NCBI RefSeq assembly: GCF_900162725.1
Contig: NZ_LT799418.1
Location: 1,144,012 to 1,202,483 of the forward strand
Length of the DNA stretch: 58,472 nt
Source of the DNA: Parabacteroides sp. Marseille-P3160
GTDB lineage: Bacteria > Bacteroidota > Bacteroidia > Bacteroidales > Tannerellaceae
Reading direction: 5' to 3'
Positions 47,140 through 54,642 of the stretch are shown here, in pieces (the first letter of the stretch is position 1; every line of letters begins with the position of its first letter). The notes under the pieces are model-generated. The model was given only the letters and a program-made list of their open reading frames with translations, ran no database searches and was not told the DNA's origin. The position numbers and the translations under genes were made by a program.

Positions 47140-47330
47140 GACCGGTTAAAAGGAATACCGGGCCCAATCTTTATCAGGACACTTAGAGGTAAATGGATGT
47201 TTGTCTAAAAGATTATTAATCCATCCATGCTAAAGCGGTAGTCTTCGGTGCACACATTAGCCCGTTTACCTATCCGGCCGGAGGAAAACGGAAACCGTGT
47301 GCAGCATGGATATTTAAATATCATAAAATT
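47140..47330 (+). ncRNA. Structured leader or small RNA between paralogues
   Basis: A nested hairpin spans 47224-47312: ATCCATGC pairs with GCATGGAT (47305-47312), TGCACAC (47250-47256) with GTGTGCA (47298-47304), and CCGTTT (47263-47268) with AAACGG (47287-47292). The apex holds the palindrome CCGGCCGG. The apical strand 47263-47272 can instead pair with AGGTAAATGG (47188-47197), giving 10 bp with one U-G. The next ATG lies 18 bases after the hairpin. A riboregulator or translation control element is inferred; no known class is recognised. Confidence 0.45.
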
Positions 47331-47549
47331 ATGGAATCATTAATCAGAGAAATGGAATCATTATTCAGAGAAATGAAAGACAGAAAAAGGAACAAACCGG
47401 TCCTAAGCCGTAAAACCTATTTAGGACATTCTACAGTAATGAAATGCGCTTGGCACCTGTATCGTATAGGTTGCTCATCTTCTTTCGGTACATGCATGCA
47501 CTTAGCATGGGAGTATGATAAAAGACAATTAAAACAGTATCAATCATAA
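47331..47549 (+). CDS. Small basic protein, paralogue B (AW-motif family)
   Basis: A 72-residue protein with VMKCAWHLYRIGCSSSFGTC and MHLAWEYDK, matching the pattern of the gene at 46933. The N-terminus is a charged helix with an internal duplication (ESLIREMESLFREMKDR). It follows a structured inter-gene RNA. Function unknown. Confidence 0.65.
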   Translation: MESLIREMESLFREMKDRKRNKPVLSRKTYLGHSTVMKCAWHLYRIGCSSSFGTCMHLAWEYDKRQLKQYQS

Positions 47550-47561
47550 ATACATACGGTT

Positions 47562-47891
47562 ATGGAAAGTAAAATTAATGAACTACTAAAGAAATTAAAT
47601 GATCAGCAGATCGTAAAAGAGGAGTATTACTATAAAATGGGTAATCTTATTGAGTGCATTCTCTTCCTTAGCACTGATGCTTTGGACAGTGTGCCCGATA
47701 TACTTACCAAAGAGAACGAAAAAGAACAAGTGGAGCAATCTATTAATGTACAAGGAAGAATCTGTCAAATTATAACATTGACTGAAATACTTAAAGATCG
47801 TGTCAAAAAAGAAAACTGGGATGATCTATTTGATCTGATATATAAATACGAAAATCTAAAAAAAATGAATCACTATGGAAAACTTAAATGA
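47562..47891 (+). CDS. Small helical protein, tandem copy 1
   Basis: A 109-residue helical acidic protein. The C-terminal half (IITLTEILKDRVKKENWDDL, FDLIYKYENLKKMN) matches its downstream neighbour's, so they are tandem duplicates. Its last 17 bases overlap that gene. Function unknown. Confidence 0.65.
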   Translation: MESKINELLKKLNDQQIVKEEYYYKMGNLIECILFLSTDALDSVPDILTKENEKEQVEQSINVQGRICQIITLTEILKDRVKKENWDDLFDLIYKYENLKKMNHYGKLK

Positions 47892-48201
47892 AAGCGTGAA
47901 GGAGTGTCTTGAGAAATTGAAAGATTCTAAAATAGCAGAAGAAGATTTTTACATAAACACAAGTAATTTATGTGATGCTATTGTAACCATCTCTTCTGAA
48001 ATCAGCGAAAACATCGAAGATATCGAAATTGATTTAAACAAAGGGGATAATCCTAAAAACCTACTGGATTTAGCAAGACAACACATTTTTCAGATAATTT
48101 CTATCTCTGAGGTAATAAAAGATAGGATAAATGACAATGATTTTGTCGAACTGCAGAATCTGATTTATGAATATAATGAGATGCAAAAAACTAATAAATA
48201 G
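47875..48201 (+). CDS. Small helical protein, tandem copy 2
   Basis: A 108-residue paralogue of the preceding gene (IISISEVIKDRINDNDFVEL, QNLIYEYNEMQKTN). Both keep an N-terminal L-x-KLKD-type helix (CLEKLKDSKIAEEDFY). The overlap of 17 bases suggests coupled translation. Function unknown. Confidence 0.65.
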   Translation: MENLNESVKECLEKLKDSKIAEEDFYINTSNLCDAIVTISSEISENIEDIEIDLNKGDNPKNLLDLARQHIFQIISISEVIKDRINDNDFVELQNLIYEYNEMQKTNK

Positions 48202-48208
48202 AAGGCAA

Positions 48209-48397
48209 ATGAAACGGTTACTATTACTCACATACGCGATGATCAGTCTTATGCTGTTCTGTTCTGATTGTACCGGTTCCAGCACTCCGGAAGGCGCGCT
48301 ACTCTATTATGTGCTTACAGGGATTAACCTAGTATATGTAGGAAATAAACTAATCATGAATCCATTCATTTGGAAAATCGATAATAAAGTAATATAA
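48209..48397 (+). CDS. Small membrane or exported protein
   Basis: A 62-residue protein with a hydrophobic N-terminus (MKRLLLLTYAMISLMLFCSD, then CTG) that could be a lipoprotein signal or a membrane helix, and a second hydrophobic stretch (ALLYYVLTGINLVYVGNKLI). The start at 48209 is preferred over 48167 because the upstream codons lie within the previous gene. Possible superinfection-exclusion or holin-like role is speculation. Confidence 0.55.
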   Translation: MKRLLLLTYAMISLMLFCSDCTGSSTPEGALLYYVLTGINLVYVGNKLIMNPFIWKIDNKVI

Positions 48398-48399
48398 AT

Positions 48400-48621
48400 A
48401 TGGCAACGAAAGAGAATAACACAGATAAAGAAACCATCGTTATTAGTCGTGATGTGTGGAATATAATTGTAAGTCAATCGGTAATGCTGGAAAGACGGGA
48501 TAAACGAATCAGTAAAATGATAGACGAACTAAAATGCGAAAAAGTGAATAGCATTCAGGAGACAAAGAGTAAACCTCTATGCAAGGTTGTACTATTTGTA
48601 CCAAAGAATTTGAAGCGATAA
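48400..48621 (+). CDS. Small protein of unknown function
   Basis: A 73-residue charged protein (ETIVISRDVWNIIVSQSVML, RRDKRISKMIDELKCEKVNS). It begins two bases after the previous gene. No family recognised. Confidence 0.55.
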   Translation: MATKENNTDKETIVISRDVWNIIVSQSVMLERRDKRISKMIDELKCEKVNSIQETKSKPLCKVVLFVPKNLKR

Positions 48622-48629
48622 AGCAGATC

Positions 48630-48666
48630 GCACTAATGGAGTACGTTTTCTGTACTCCATTAGTGC
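48630..48666. repeat. Perfect 15-bp inverted repeat
   Basis: GCACTAATGGAGTAC and its exact reverse complement GTACTCCATTAGTGC flank a 7-base loop, nine bases after the previous stop. No T run follows on either strand, so it is not a standard terminator; RNA stem or protein-binding site are both possible. Confidence 0.7.
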
Positions 48667-48701
48667 TCAAAAAATATAAACATTTAAAATAAAAATGTCA
48701 T

Positions 48702-48734
48702 GGTAACAATACGGTAAGATTACGGTAAGGGTAA
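48702..48734. repeat. Helically phased GGTAA repeats
   Basis: GGTAA occurs at 48702, 48713 and 48724, exactly 11 bases apart, with a further copy at 48730; two copies extend to TACGGTAAG. This is an iteron- or arm-site-like pattern in the gap before the 48775 gene. Confidence 0.55.
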
Positions 48735-48774
48735 ATCAAAAATCAAATTATAAACAATTCAAATAATAAACATT

Positions 48775-49254
48775 ATGGAAACGAATTTAGTAAGAGTAAG
48801 TAAGGATTATAGTAGGTCAGACGAAACAGGAGAATATGGTCTTTATATTATCCAAGTGGATAACGAGGCCATCTATGGGATAAAAGAGGATCAGATGCAG
48901 TTTATCTATCAAAAGATAGAGAAATTTATAGGACTTCATAGCAGAGAAGATACATTTGAAAACGCCGGACCGGTGACCAAAACAGGAAGAGAACGATTAA
49001 TCCGAATGATCAATTCGGCTGACAGCATAGTACAATCCTTTCTTCCTTATTGGATCGACTACGCAAGCTATCAGATTGAAGAGTATGGTGTAGATATGGA
49101 TGCTAAAAGCCTGTTATCCTCCCTTGATGTACTTGGGTGCAGATACGGTCGACGACTTATTGATGCGATAGAAGAAATGAATATATCAGCACTCTCACAT
49201 ATCAAAAAGACGGTCGTTGAAGCCGCTGATAAAGAGCAAAAAAGGAAGATATAA
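48775..49254 (+). CDS. Unrecognised protein of the right arm
   Basis: A 159-residue, mainly helical acidic protein (YGLYIIQVDNEAIYGIKEDQ, LLSSLDVLGCRYGRRLIDAI). No signal peptide or motif is recognised. It is followed 23 bases later by another unknown gene. Confidence 0.6.
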   Translation: METNLVRVSKDYSRSDETGEYGLYIIQVDNEAIYGIKEDQMQFIYQKIEKFIGLHSREDTFENAGPVTKTGRERLIRMINSADSIVQSFLPYWIDYASYQIEEYGVDMDAKSLLSSLDVLGCRYGRRLIDAIEEMNISALSHIKKTVVEAADKEQKRKI

Positions 49255-49277
49255 ATCAATAACTAAAAATTAAAGCA

Positions 49278-49667
49278 ATGAAAACAAGTACTACTATCGA
49301 CATTAAGCAAATTGTTCGGAATATGTTAATAAAACAAGAACGATATGAAGATGTAATTAAATTCGATCGGTCAGAGAAGGCACGGGAGCGCTTCGCTGTG
49401 GAGTTGGGGATTATTAAAAAATCTCCAGATAATCCTAAAGCCGATAAACCTAAGGGAATGAAGTCTATTGAAAAAGAAATTAATGACGTAGACATTATAG
49501 CTGCACTTTCTTTAGTTGAGTCATCATTTGTTACACTTGTCATGAAATTCGTATATGATACCCAGGGGGGTGAGAAAGGTGAAGAAAGAAAGATTCTAAA
49601 TGAACAATGTGCTACTTTTCGGGAATACTTTAAGAAATTGAAGGAGTATATCATGAAAAATAAATAA
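49278..49667 (+). CDS. Unrecognised charged protein of the right arm
   Basis: A 129-residue Lys/Glu-rich protein (IDIKQIVRNMLIKQERYEDV, DNPKADKPKGMKSIEKEIND). Contains a proline/lysine-rich linker at about 50-62. No family recognised. Confidence 0.6.
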   Translation: MKTSTTIDIKQIVRNMLIKQERYEDVIKFDRSEKARERFAVELGIIKKSPDNPKADKPKGMKSIEKEINDVDIIAALSLVESSFVTLVMKFVYDTQGGEKGEERKILNEQCATFREYFKKLKEYIMKNK

Positions 49668-49672
49668 AAAGA

Positions 49673-49768
49673 ATGAAAAGACCTAATGTATTTGAGAATA
49701 GCTGGGAAACATCTATATTTGATCGTTTCCTGGCCTCCGTTAATGACACATCGGACGAACGCGGTTGA
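49673..49768 (+). CDS. 31-residue small open frame
   Basis: Begins five bases after the preceding stop (MKRPNVFENSWETSIFDRFL) and ends at 49768. Short but well placed in the operon; could be a real microprotein or a chance frame. Confidence 0.4.
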   Translation: MKRPNVFENSWETSIFDRFLASVNDTSDERG

Positions 49769-49940
49769 TTCATACCTACCAGCGTGAACAGGTCGCTAAA
49801 TGTGGACATAACCGAAAAGGTAGGAGAAAGAGAGATAAGTATAAACGAAATAACCAAAAGTTATGATCATCCCCAAAAGGTTGTTTTCCAAGAATGGCAA
49901 AGCAGCCTTTTTTATTGCTGTTTTGCAAATGTAGTGCAAC

Positions 49941-49985
49941 TTGCAAAAACAAAAATCGCAACTAGCTGTGTTACAGTTGCGATTT
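49941..49985 (-). terminator. Element-encoded terminator for tRNA-Arg
   Basis: AAATCGCAACT (49953-49963) pairs perfectly with AGTTGCGATTT (49975-49985). On the minus strand the stem runs into TTTTTGTTTTT. It lies 12 bases downstream of the tRNA 3' end and within the element, replacing the chromosomal terminator that integration moved to 29882-29922. Confidence 0.8.
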
Positions 49986-49991
49986 GATTTT

Positions 49992-50010
49992 ATAAGTGAC
50001 CCGGGTGGGA
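49992..50010 (+). repeat. Right attachment site within the tRNA-Arg 3' end
   Basis: Identical 19-bp copy of the left site (ATAAGTGACCCGGGTGGGA). It covers the acceptor-stem 3' strand and part of the T stem of the tRNA, plus five bases beyond it. Confidence 0.9.
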
Positions 50011-50069
50011 GTCAAACCCACGACCTTCAGAACCGGAATCTGACGCTCTATTCACTAAGCTACCGAGCC
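49997..50069 (-). tRNA. tRNA-Arg (anticodon CCG)
   Basis: A 73-base cloverleaf on the minus strand. The acceptor stem is GGCTCGG/CCGGGTC with two G-U pairs, the D arm begins GCTTAG, the anticodon stem TCAGA/TCTGA encloses TTCCGGT (anticodon CCG, codon CGG), the variable loop is AGGTC, and the T arm is GTGGG/CCCAC with loop TTTGACT. The discriminator is A and CCA is not encoded. It is the integration target and remains intact, because the element restores the 3' end. Confidence 0.95.
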
Positions 50070-50082
50070 GGTAAAAACGTTG

Positions 50083-50114
50083 CAAAGATATAGATATTTT
50101 GCGATGAAAGCAAA
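50083..50114 (-). promoter_or_regulatory. Promoter of tRNA-Arg
   Basis: On the minus strand TTTG (50111-50114 as CAAA) and TATCTTTG (50083-50090 as CAAAGATA) have a 20-base spacer and fit the Bacteroides consensus well. Confidence 0.7.
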
Positions 50115-50175
50115 TCTATTGTAAACTCTATGATAAAATAGTTCACGAAAATTTAAACAGTTTGCAAATCTGTTT

Positions 50176-50183
50176 TACCTTTG
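50176..50183 (+). promoter_or_regulatory. Promoter -7 box of ung
   Basis: TACCTTTG fits TAnnTTTG and lies 22 bases before the ung ATG. Confidence 0.5.
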
Positions 50184-50205
50184 TTTTCAACTAAAAAGAA
50201 GAAGT

Positions 50206-50868
50206 ATGGAAGTGAAAATAGAGGAAAGCTGGAAGCGCCGGCTGAAGGATGAATTTGAGAAAGATTATTTTATCCGCCTGACGGATTTTGTCCGCGAAGA
50301 ATACCGGACGCATACGGTTTATCCTCCCGGCTCATTGATTTTCAACGCTTTTTCGCATTGCCCCTTCGAAAAGGTTAAAGTTGTATTGTTGGGGCAGGAT
50401 CCTTACCACGAGCCCGGACAGGCGCATGGATTGTGTTTTTCCGTACAGGACGGAACGCCTTTCCCGCCTTCGTTGGTCAATATCTTTAAGGAAATCGGTA
50501 GCGATCTGGGGACGCCTTTTCCTACGAACGGGAATCTGACGCGCTGGGCGGATCAGGGAGTGCTTCTGCTCAACGCAACCCTTACGGTTCGCGCCCATCA
50601 GGCCGGCTCCCATCAGAACAAGGGATGGGAGACCTTTACGGATGCCGTGATTCACCGTTTGGCGGAAGAGCGGGAGCACCTGGTGTATATTTTATGGGGC
50701 TCTTATGCCCAAAAGAAGGGAGCTTTCATCGATACTTCCCGGAATCTTGTCCTGAAGTCGGCCCATCCTTCCCCTCTTTCCGCTCATCGGGGATTTTTCG
50801 GGAACAAGCATTTCAGCCTCGCCAACGCTTATCTGCTTGAAACCGGGCAAACACCCATCCAATGGTGA
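50206..50868 (+). CDS. ung: Uracil-DNA glycosylase
   Basis: Base-excision repair enzyme that removes uracil from DNA (220 residues, normal length). Family 1 signatures are GQDPYHEPGQAHGLCFSVQD (water-activating Asp), LLLNATLTVRAHQAGSH and, near the C-terminus, SAHPSPLSAHRGFFGN (catalytic His and DNA-intercalation loop). Monocistronic, convergent with lptD 27 bases away. Confidence 0.96.
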   Translation: MEVKIEESWKRRLKDEFEKDYFIRLTDFVREEYRTHTVYPPGSLIFNAFSHCPFEKVKVVLLGQDPYHEPGQAHGLCFSVQDGTPFPPSLVNIFKEIGSDLGTPFPTNGNLTRWADQGVLLLNATLTVRAHQAGSHQNKGWETFTDAVIHRLAEEREHLVYILWGSYAQKKGAFIDTSRNLVLKSAHPSPLSAHRGFFGNKHFSLANAYLLETGQTPIQW

Positions 50869-50895
50869 TCGCTGTCCGTTTTGCAAAGGGAGTGA

Positions 50896-53673
50896 TTAAT
50901 ACCAGTTCATTAGTTTGTTATCCAGCTGGCTGCTGCTCTGATTGTATTTCAGGTCTTTCAGCAGGGAGGAACTGACGGAAATCGTAAACGTATAAGACTT
51001 GTAAGGACCGACCGGAATAAAACTGGCTGACATTTGGAAGCAGTGCAGGTCACGCGTAATATTGCAAGTCAGGTATGAGATCTTCTTCGCTTCGACATCA
51101 TAGGTCGCATTAAAGTTCAGCCGCCAGCCTTTGGTCGGCTGGATGGAACCGTTGAAGCTCAGGGCGTGTACCCAGCGGTATGGATATTCGTTCGTTTTCG
51201 GATTAAATTTCGCGGTATTATATCCCAGATTCAAGCTATAGTTGAAACTTAACGACCAGGGGATAGTTGTTTTCAGATAACCATCCGCATCCATGTCTCC
51301 CTCAGTTTCCGTTTTTGCCCCGCGTAACCGTTTTCCGGTCGCCCCTTCTTCCGTAGGAAGGGCGTTGGGATCATCCGGATTCTCCATCTCATTCTCTTCT
51401 CCCGGCTTAGGTGTCTCTTTGTTTTTCGAATCGCTTTCTCCTCCTCCGAACAGTTTCTTAAACGTTTCATTATTGAGTGTATACGAAAAGCTGGTACCGG
51501 TAGAGCGCAGGCGTCCGAAACCTTTTCCTGCTTGCCATCGGGGCACGTCCACCCGTCGGCCGGTCTTGCGCACTTCGTCATATTCATAGGTATAGGTATC
51601 GAACACCATGTTCAGGTTGATCGTATAATTCATCGGCAGCTTGAGGCGCAGTTGGGCGGATAGGTCACTCCACTTGAAGCTGTCTGCAGCCATATTGTAC
51701 GAGATGCCCAGGCCTAACTGGTCGATGATACTGATCTTGCGTTCGCCGGTCGAATCCTTATCCGAGCGTATTTTTGCCTCGATGTTATTATTGAAGCTAA
51801 AGCTGACTGAACCTTGCTTTCCCCGTCCGGGCACACCGAACAAGCCTTCCCCGAAAGGCGAATAATTTTCCGTTACCGTCTGCCCGTACTGGTCCCGGTA
51901 TTGGAGCTCCTTGTAATAACCGTACTTTGGGGCGCCGAAATCCGGAGCAATGCTGAACGAAATAGAGGGTTCGAACCGGTGGCGAATCATTTTAATCTTG
52001 TTTCCCAAAAAGCCAAGCGGTTGGAAAAAGCCGTACAATGTAGTCGAAGCGGAGATGGATGCGTTATAATTGAATACCCGGTAGAACCCATAGGTAGTAT
52101 CTTTCTCTACGACCGATTGTTGTTCGAGGTCATAAGACTTGTCGATTTTACTGCTATACCAGCGTTCCACATAATTGAATGTCGGGGAAATATTGATATA
52201 ATCGAATAAGGAAAAAGTAGCGCTGATAGGGATGGTGTGCTGCATTGCATTTTTCCAGTCCTTAATCAGGCTCGATTTCATGACCAGGTTTTCCTTCGTG
52301 TCAATGCTGTTCTTCAGATAGCCGGTGTAGCTCATGGAGACTTTCTCATACCAACGTTCGCTGCCGATTACATTTTTCCGTTTGAACGGGTAGATACGGC
52401 TGACGGTTGCCGTCAGGTCCGGTAGGGTGATGGCAATAGCGGAGTCTTGGCTTCGTTGGTTGACGCTCATGGTTGCCGACAGGTTCAGCGGATTATTAGG
52501 GAAACGCTGGGAAAGGCTGATGCTGGAACTTTTGATATTGTTCGTGGCCGACGCCTGTGTGGAGCTTGCCGTAGGATACATGGAGGCCAGGTTGTTCTTG
52601 TCGTACCCACTGGTCGAGAAATTAACGCTTGCGGAGAAAGTACGGTAAGGATTGGCCTTCGCGTCCTGCGAGTGAGTCCAGTTGATCCGGAAGTCTTTCT
52701 GTACCGAGTAATCCGGCGCTTCCTTGTCGCCCAGCTTGGTTACCTGGTAGGAGGCGTTGAAGCCTCCGGAGTATTTATAACGTTTCCGGTAGCTCGACTT
52801 GGCGCTCAGTCCCCAGGAGCCTTTTGTATAGATCTCACCCGTAACAGCCAAGTCTACATAATCGCTGAGAGCGAAATAATACCCGCCGTCCCGCAGGAAA
52901 AATCCGCGCGTGTTTTCGTCTCCGAACGTAGGCATGATGATTCCCGAAGAATAGGTGTCCGTGAAAGGGAAAAAGGCGAAAGGCACCCATAAGGGCAACG
53001 GTACATCCTCAATGACCAGATAGGCCGGGCCGGCGACGATGTCTTTCTTCGGACGGATCTTCGCCTTGCTCATTTGGATGTAAAAGTGCGGATGGTCGTA
53101 ATGGTCGCACGTCGTATATTTCCCGTGCAGCATATTCAGGACATTGTCCGCCGTCTTTTTGGTTTGCCCGGCCGTCACATAGCCTTCCCCTTGCTGCGAG
53201 ATGGCGTCGGTAATGTATCCTTTTTTCGTTTTGAAATTATAGCGCATCGTCCGCGATTCCATTTGCTGGTCTCCTTCCATGAAGAGCGGATAGCCGAACT
53301 CGCTTCCCACGGAATCGATACCGGCATAGGCATAGACGATGCTGCTATCCATGCTTATCTCGATGTTTTCGGATTGCAGTTGGATTTGTTGGTATTTTAC
53401 GTCCCCCTCGCCATAGATGTAGGCTTTGTTGCCGACGCTCCACACGATCGAGTCGGTCGACTGGTAAGATACGGGCGCATCCAATCCCTGTTTCTTCTTC
53501 GTCGTGTCGGCAGCCAGCGTGTCCGGAGCAGTGCGCAATAAGGAGTCCGGCTGCTGTTCGAGCGGCGGGAGCGCTGACGAATCCGCCATCTGTACAATCT
53601 CTTGCGCCTGTACTTGCAGGAAGCCTGACAGGAAGACGAAACAAACAAGAAGGGCCCTTTGCATCAAAAACAT
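50896..53673 (-). CDS. lptD: LPS-assembly outer-membrane protein LptD
   Basis: A 925-residue outer-membrane protein that inserts lipopolysaccharide into the outer leaflet, working with LptE and the Lpt bridge. A signal peptide (about 1-25, LVCFVFLSGFLQVQA) precedes an LptA-like beta-jellyroll (about 60-250, KAYIYGEGDVKYQQIQLQSE), then a large barrel with characteristic PLPLWVPFAFFPFTDTYSSG (about 230-250). The C-terminus ends LDNKLMNWY. A TTG start at 53697 is rejected because the promoter box TACTTTTG overlaps it (53695-53702); the ATG at 53673 begins the signal peptide. Bacteroidetes homologues are longer than the E. coli protein, as here. Confidence 0.9.
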   Translation of the reverse strand: MFLMQRALLVCFVFLSGFLQVQAQEIVQMADSSALPPLEQQPDSLLRTAPDTLAADTTKKKQGLDAPVSYQSTDSIVWSVGNKAYIYGEGDVKYQQIQLQSENIEISMDSSIVYAYAGIDSVGSEFGYPLFMEGDQQMESRTMRYNFKTKKGYITDAISQQGEGYVTAGQTKKTADNVLNMLHGKYTTCDHYDHPHFYIQMSKAKIRPKKDIVAGPAYLVIEDVPLPLWVPFAFFPFTDTYSSGIIMPTFGDENTRGFFLRDGGYYFALSDYVDLAVTGEIYTKGSWGLSAKSSYRKRYKYSGGFNASYQVTKLGDKEAPDYSVQKDFRINWTHSQDAKANPYRTFSASVNFSTSGYDKNNLASMYPTASSTQASATNNIKSSSISLSQRFPNNPLNLSATMSVNQRSQDSAIAITLPDLTATVSRIYPFKRKNVIGSERWYEKVSMSYTGYLKNSIDTKENLVMKSSLIKDWKNAMQHTIPISATFSLFDYINISPTFNYVERWYSSKIDKSYDLEQQSVVEKDTTYGFYRVFNYNASISASTTLYGFFQPLGFLGNKIKMIRHRFEPSISFSIAPDFGAPKYGYYKELQYRDQYGQTVTENYSPFGEGLFGVPGRGKQGSVSFSFNNNIEAKIRSDKDSTGERKISIIDQLGLGISYNMAADSFKWSDLSAQLRLKLPMNYTINLNMVFDTYTYEYDEVRKTGRRVDVPRWQAGKGFGRLRSTGTSFSYTLNNETFKKLFGGGESDSKNKETPKPGEENEMENPDDPNALPTEEGATGKRLRGAKTETEGDMDADGYLKTTIPWSLSFNYSLNLGYNTAKFNPKTNEYPYRWVHALSFNGSIQPTKGWRLNFNATYDVEAKKISYLTCNITRDLHCFQMSASFIPVGPYKSYTFTISVSSSLLKDLKYNQSSSQLDNKLMNWY

Positions 53674-53694
53674 TATTATATCGGAGTTACCCGG

Positions 53695-53702
53695 CAAAAG
53701 TA
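53695..53702 (-). promoter_or_regulatory. Promoter -7 box of lptD
   Basis: CAAAAGTA, TACTTTTG on the minus strand, fits TAnnTTTG. It supports the ATG at 53673 as start. Confidence 0.5.
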
Positions 53703-53727
53703 TAACATTTTGGTGAGTACGCCGAGT

Positions 53728-54270
53728 TTACTTCCCTAAAAAGAGTTTACACCAACCGTCAAAGCGTAAAACGCCTTCCTCTCCGTACTTCTCAAGACTT
53801 TGCCGGATCTTATCGACCGGCTTCTCCTTGTCCAGCTTCGTTTTGCTGAAAAACTTGTCCGCGAAGCAGATCAATTGCTCCTCCATGCTGACGGGTTGCA
53901 TGTCCCGGTGAGGAATGGGCAGGTTTCGTTCGATGATGATGGCAAGCGACAACCCCATGCCTGTATGGCGTTCACAGACCAGCGCATGCCGGGGATATCC
54001 CTCCTTGCGCATCAAGTCGGCTCCCAGGTATCCGTGGCAGATATAAGGATGCTCCCCATGGCAATCTATTTCCGGCGCATCGCAGAGAAAGATACCGATG
54101 TCATGTAGCATGGCCGCCTCTTCGATGAATGGCAGGTCCAGCTTCATCTCCGGATGGTTGCGGGCAATTTCCAACGCTTTATTCGTGACACTCCGGGAGT
54201 GGTCTACCAGAATGTGGTAGACTTCTCGCTCCGGAGAATAGTATTTATTGATAATATCCAATGGATTCAT
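53728..54270 (-). CDS. HD-domain phosphohydrolase
   Basis: A 180-residue HD superfamily protein (HDIG type): the early His (LVDHSRSVT), the HD pair (AAMLHDIGIFLCD), a middle His (ICHGYLGADLM) and the late His/Asp (CERHTGMGLSL). The family hydrolyses phosphate esters of nucleotides or other small molecules; the substrate is unknown. It is a separate transcript from lptD (promoter box at 54296-54303). Confidence 0.85.
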   Translation of the reverse strand: MNPLDIINKYYSPEREVYHILVDHSRSVTNKALEIARNHPEMKLDLPFIEEAAMLHDIGIFLCDAPEIDCHGEHPYICHGYLGADLMRKEGYPRHALVCERHTGMGLSLAIIIERNLPIPHRDMQPVSMEEQLICFADKFFSKTKLDKEKPVDKIRQSLEKYGEEGVLRFDGWCKLFLGK

Positions 54271-54295
54271 TTCATTCCTTTTTGCATTATGGGTA

Positions 54296-54303
54296 CAAAA
54301 ATA
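54296..54303 (-). promoter_or_regulatory. Promoter -7 box of the HD phosphohydrolase gene
   Basis: CAAAAATA, TATTTTTG on the minus strand, fits TAnnTTTG and lies 26 bases before the start codon at 54270. Confidence 0.5.
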
Positions 54304-54628
54304 GGTAAGAATACGGAATATTGCTATTTATTGAAGCTCTACAAGCGAAAAAGAAGGGAATTAATTGGCAGTTCAGCTGTCTTTTACACCTCCAGGCGGC
54401 AGGATCCCGATTATTGCCGGAGAAATGGTGAACAGTTGCTATCCCAATTTATATCCGTCAATGCCCAGTCAAGGCAAAGACAAGCGGGAGCTCCGAAATC
54501 CTGTTAACCGGATGATCAAAATGAGCATAGGGTTTTTATGAAATAAAGGATAATTTGTTAAATCTTTTCAGATTTTTTTTTATCCTATTGCATCCTATTT
54601 TTATTTATTCTAGTTTTGACCCGCTGTT

Positions 54629-54642
54629 TGTGTACGCACACA
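54629..54642. promoter_or_regulatory. Operator-like palindrome, distal copy
   Basis: TGTGTACGCACACA, an imperfect palindrome with TGTG/CACA arms. It is repeated with two changes at 54873-54886. Confidence 0.45.

Larger units (their letters stand above)
29929..50010. mobile_element. Integrated phage-like element at tRNA-Arg(CCG), ~20 kb
   Basis: A 19-bp direct repeat (29929-29947 and 49992-50010) bounds the element; the right copy is the 3' end of tRNA-Arg. Its content is: integrase at the left end, HTH excisionase-like protein, DUF1376-like protein and DnaB, small terminase, gp10-like protein, tape measure protein, and a divergent repressor/antirepressor block, plus many small unknown genes. 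Base composition is more AT-rich than the flanking genes. Relaxase, type IV secretion and transposase genes are absent. Also absent by eye are large terminase, portal, head protease, major capsid, major tail, lysin and holin. It is a phage satellite or a reduced prophage. Most tail and replication frames are intact. Confidence 0.88.

Noticed and set aside
49784-49987. 67-codon frame at the right end of the element
   Set aside because: It needs a GTG start and runs through the perfect terminator hairpin; there are no protein-like features.
29929-50010. Integrative conjugative element
   Set aside because: No relaxase, coupling protein or type IV secretion gene; small terminase and tape measure protein point to phage ancestry.
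54289-54507. 72-codon frame upstream of susC
   Set aside because: Starts inside the promoter of the HD gene, no recognisable sequence, biased composition; kept only as a possible remnant.
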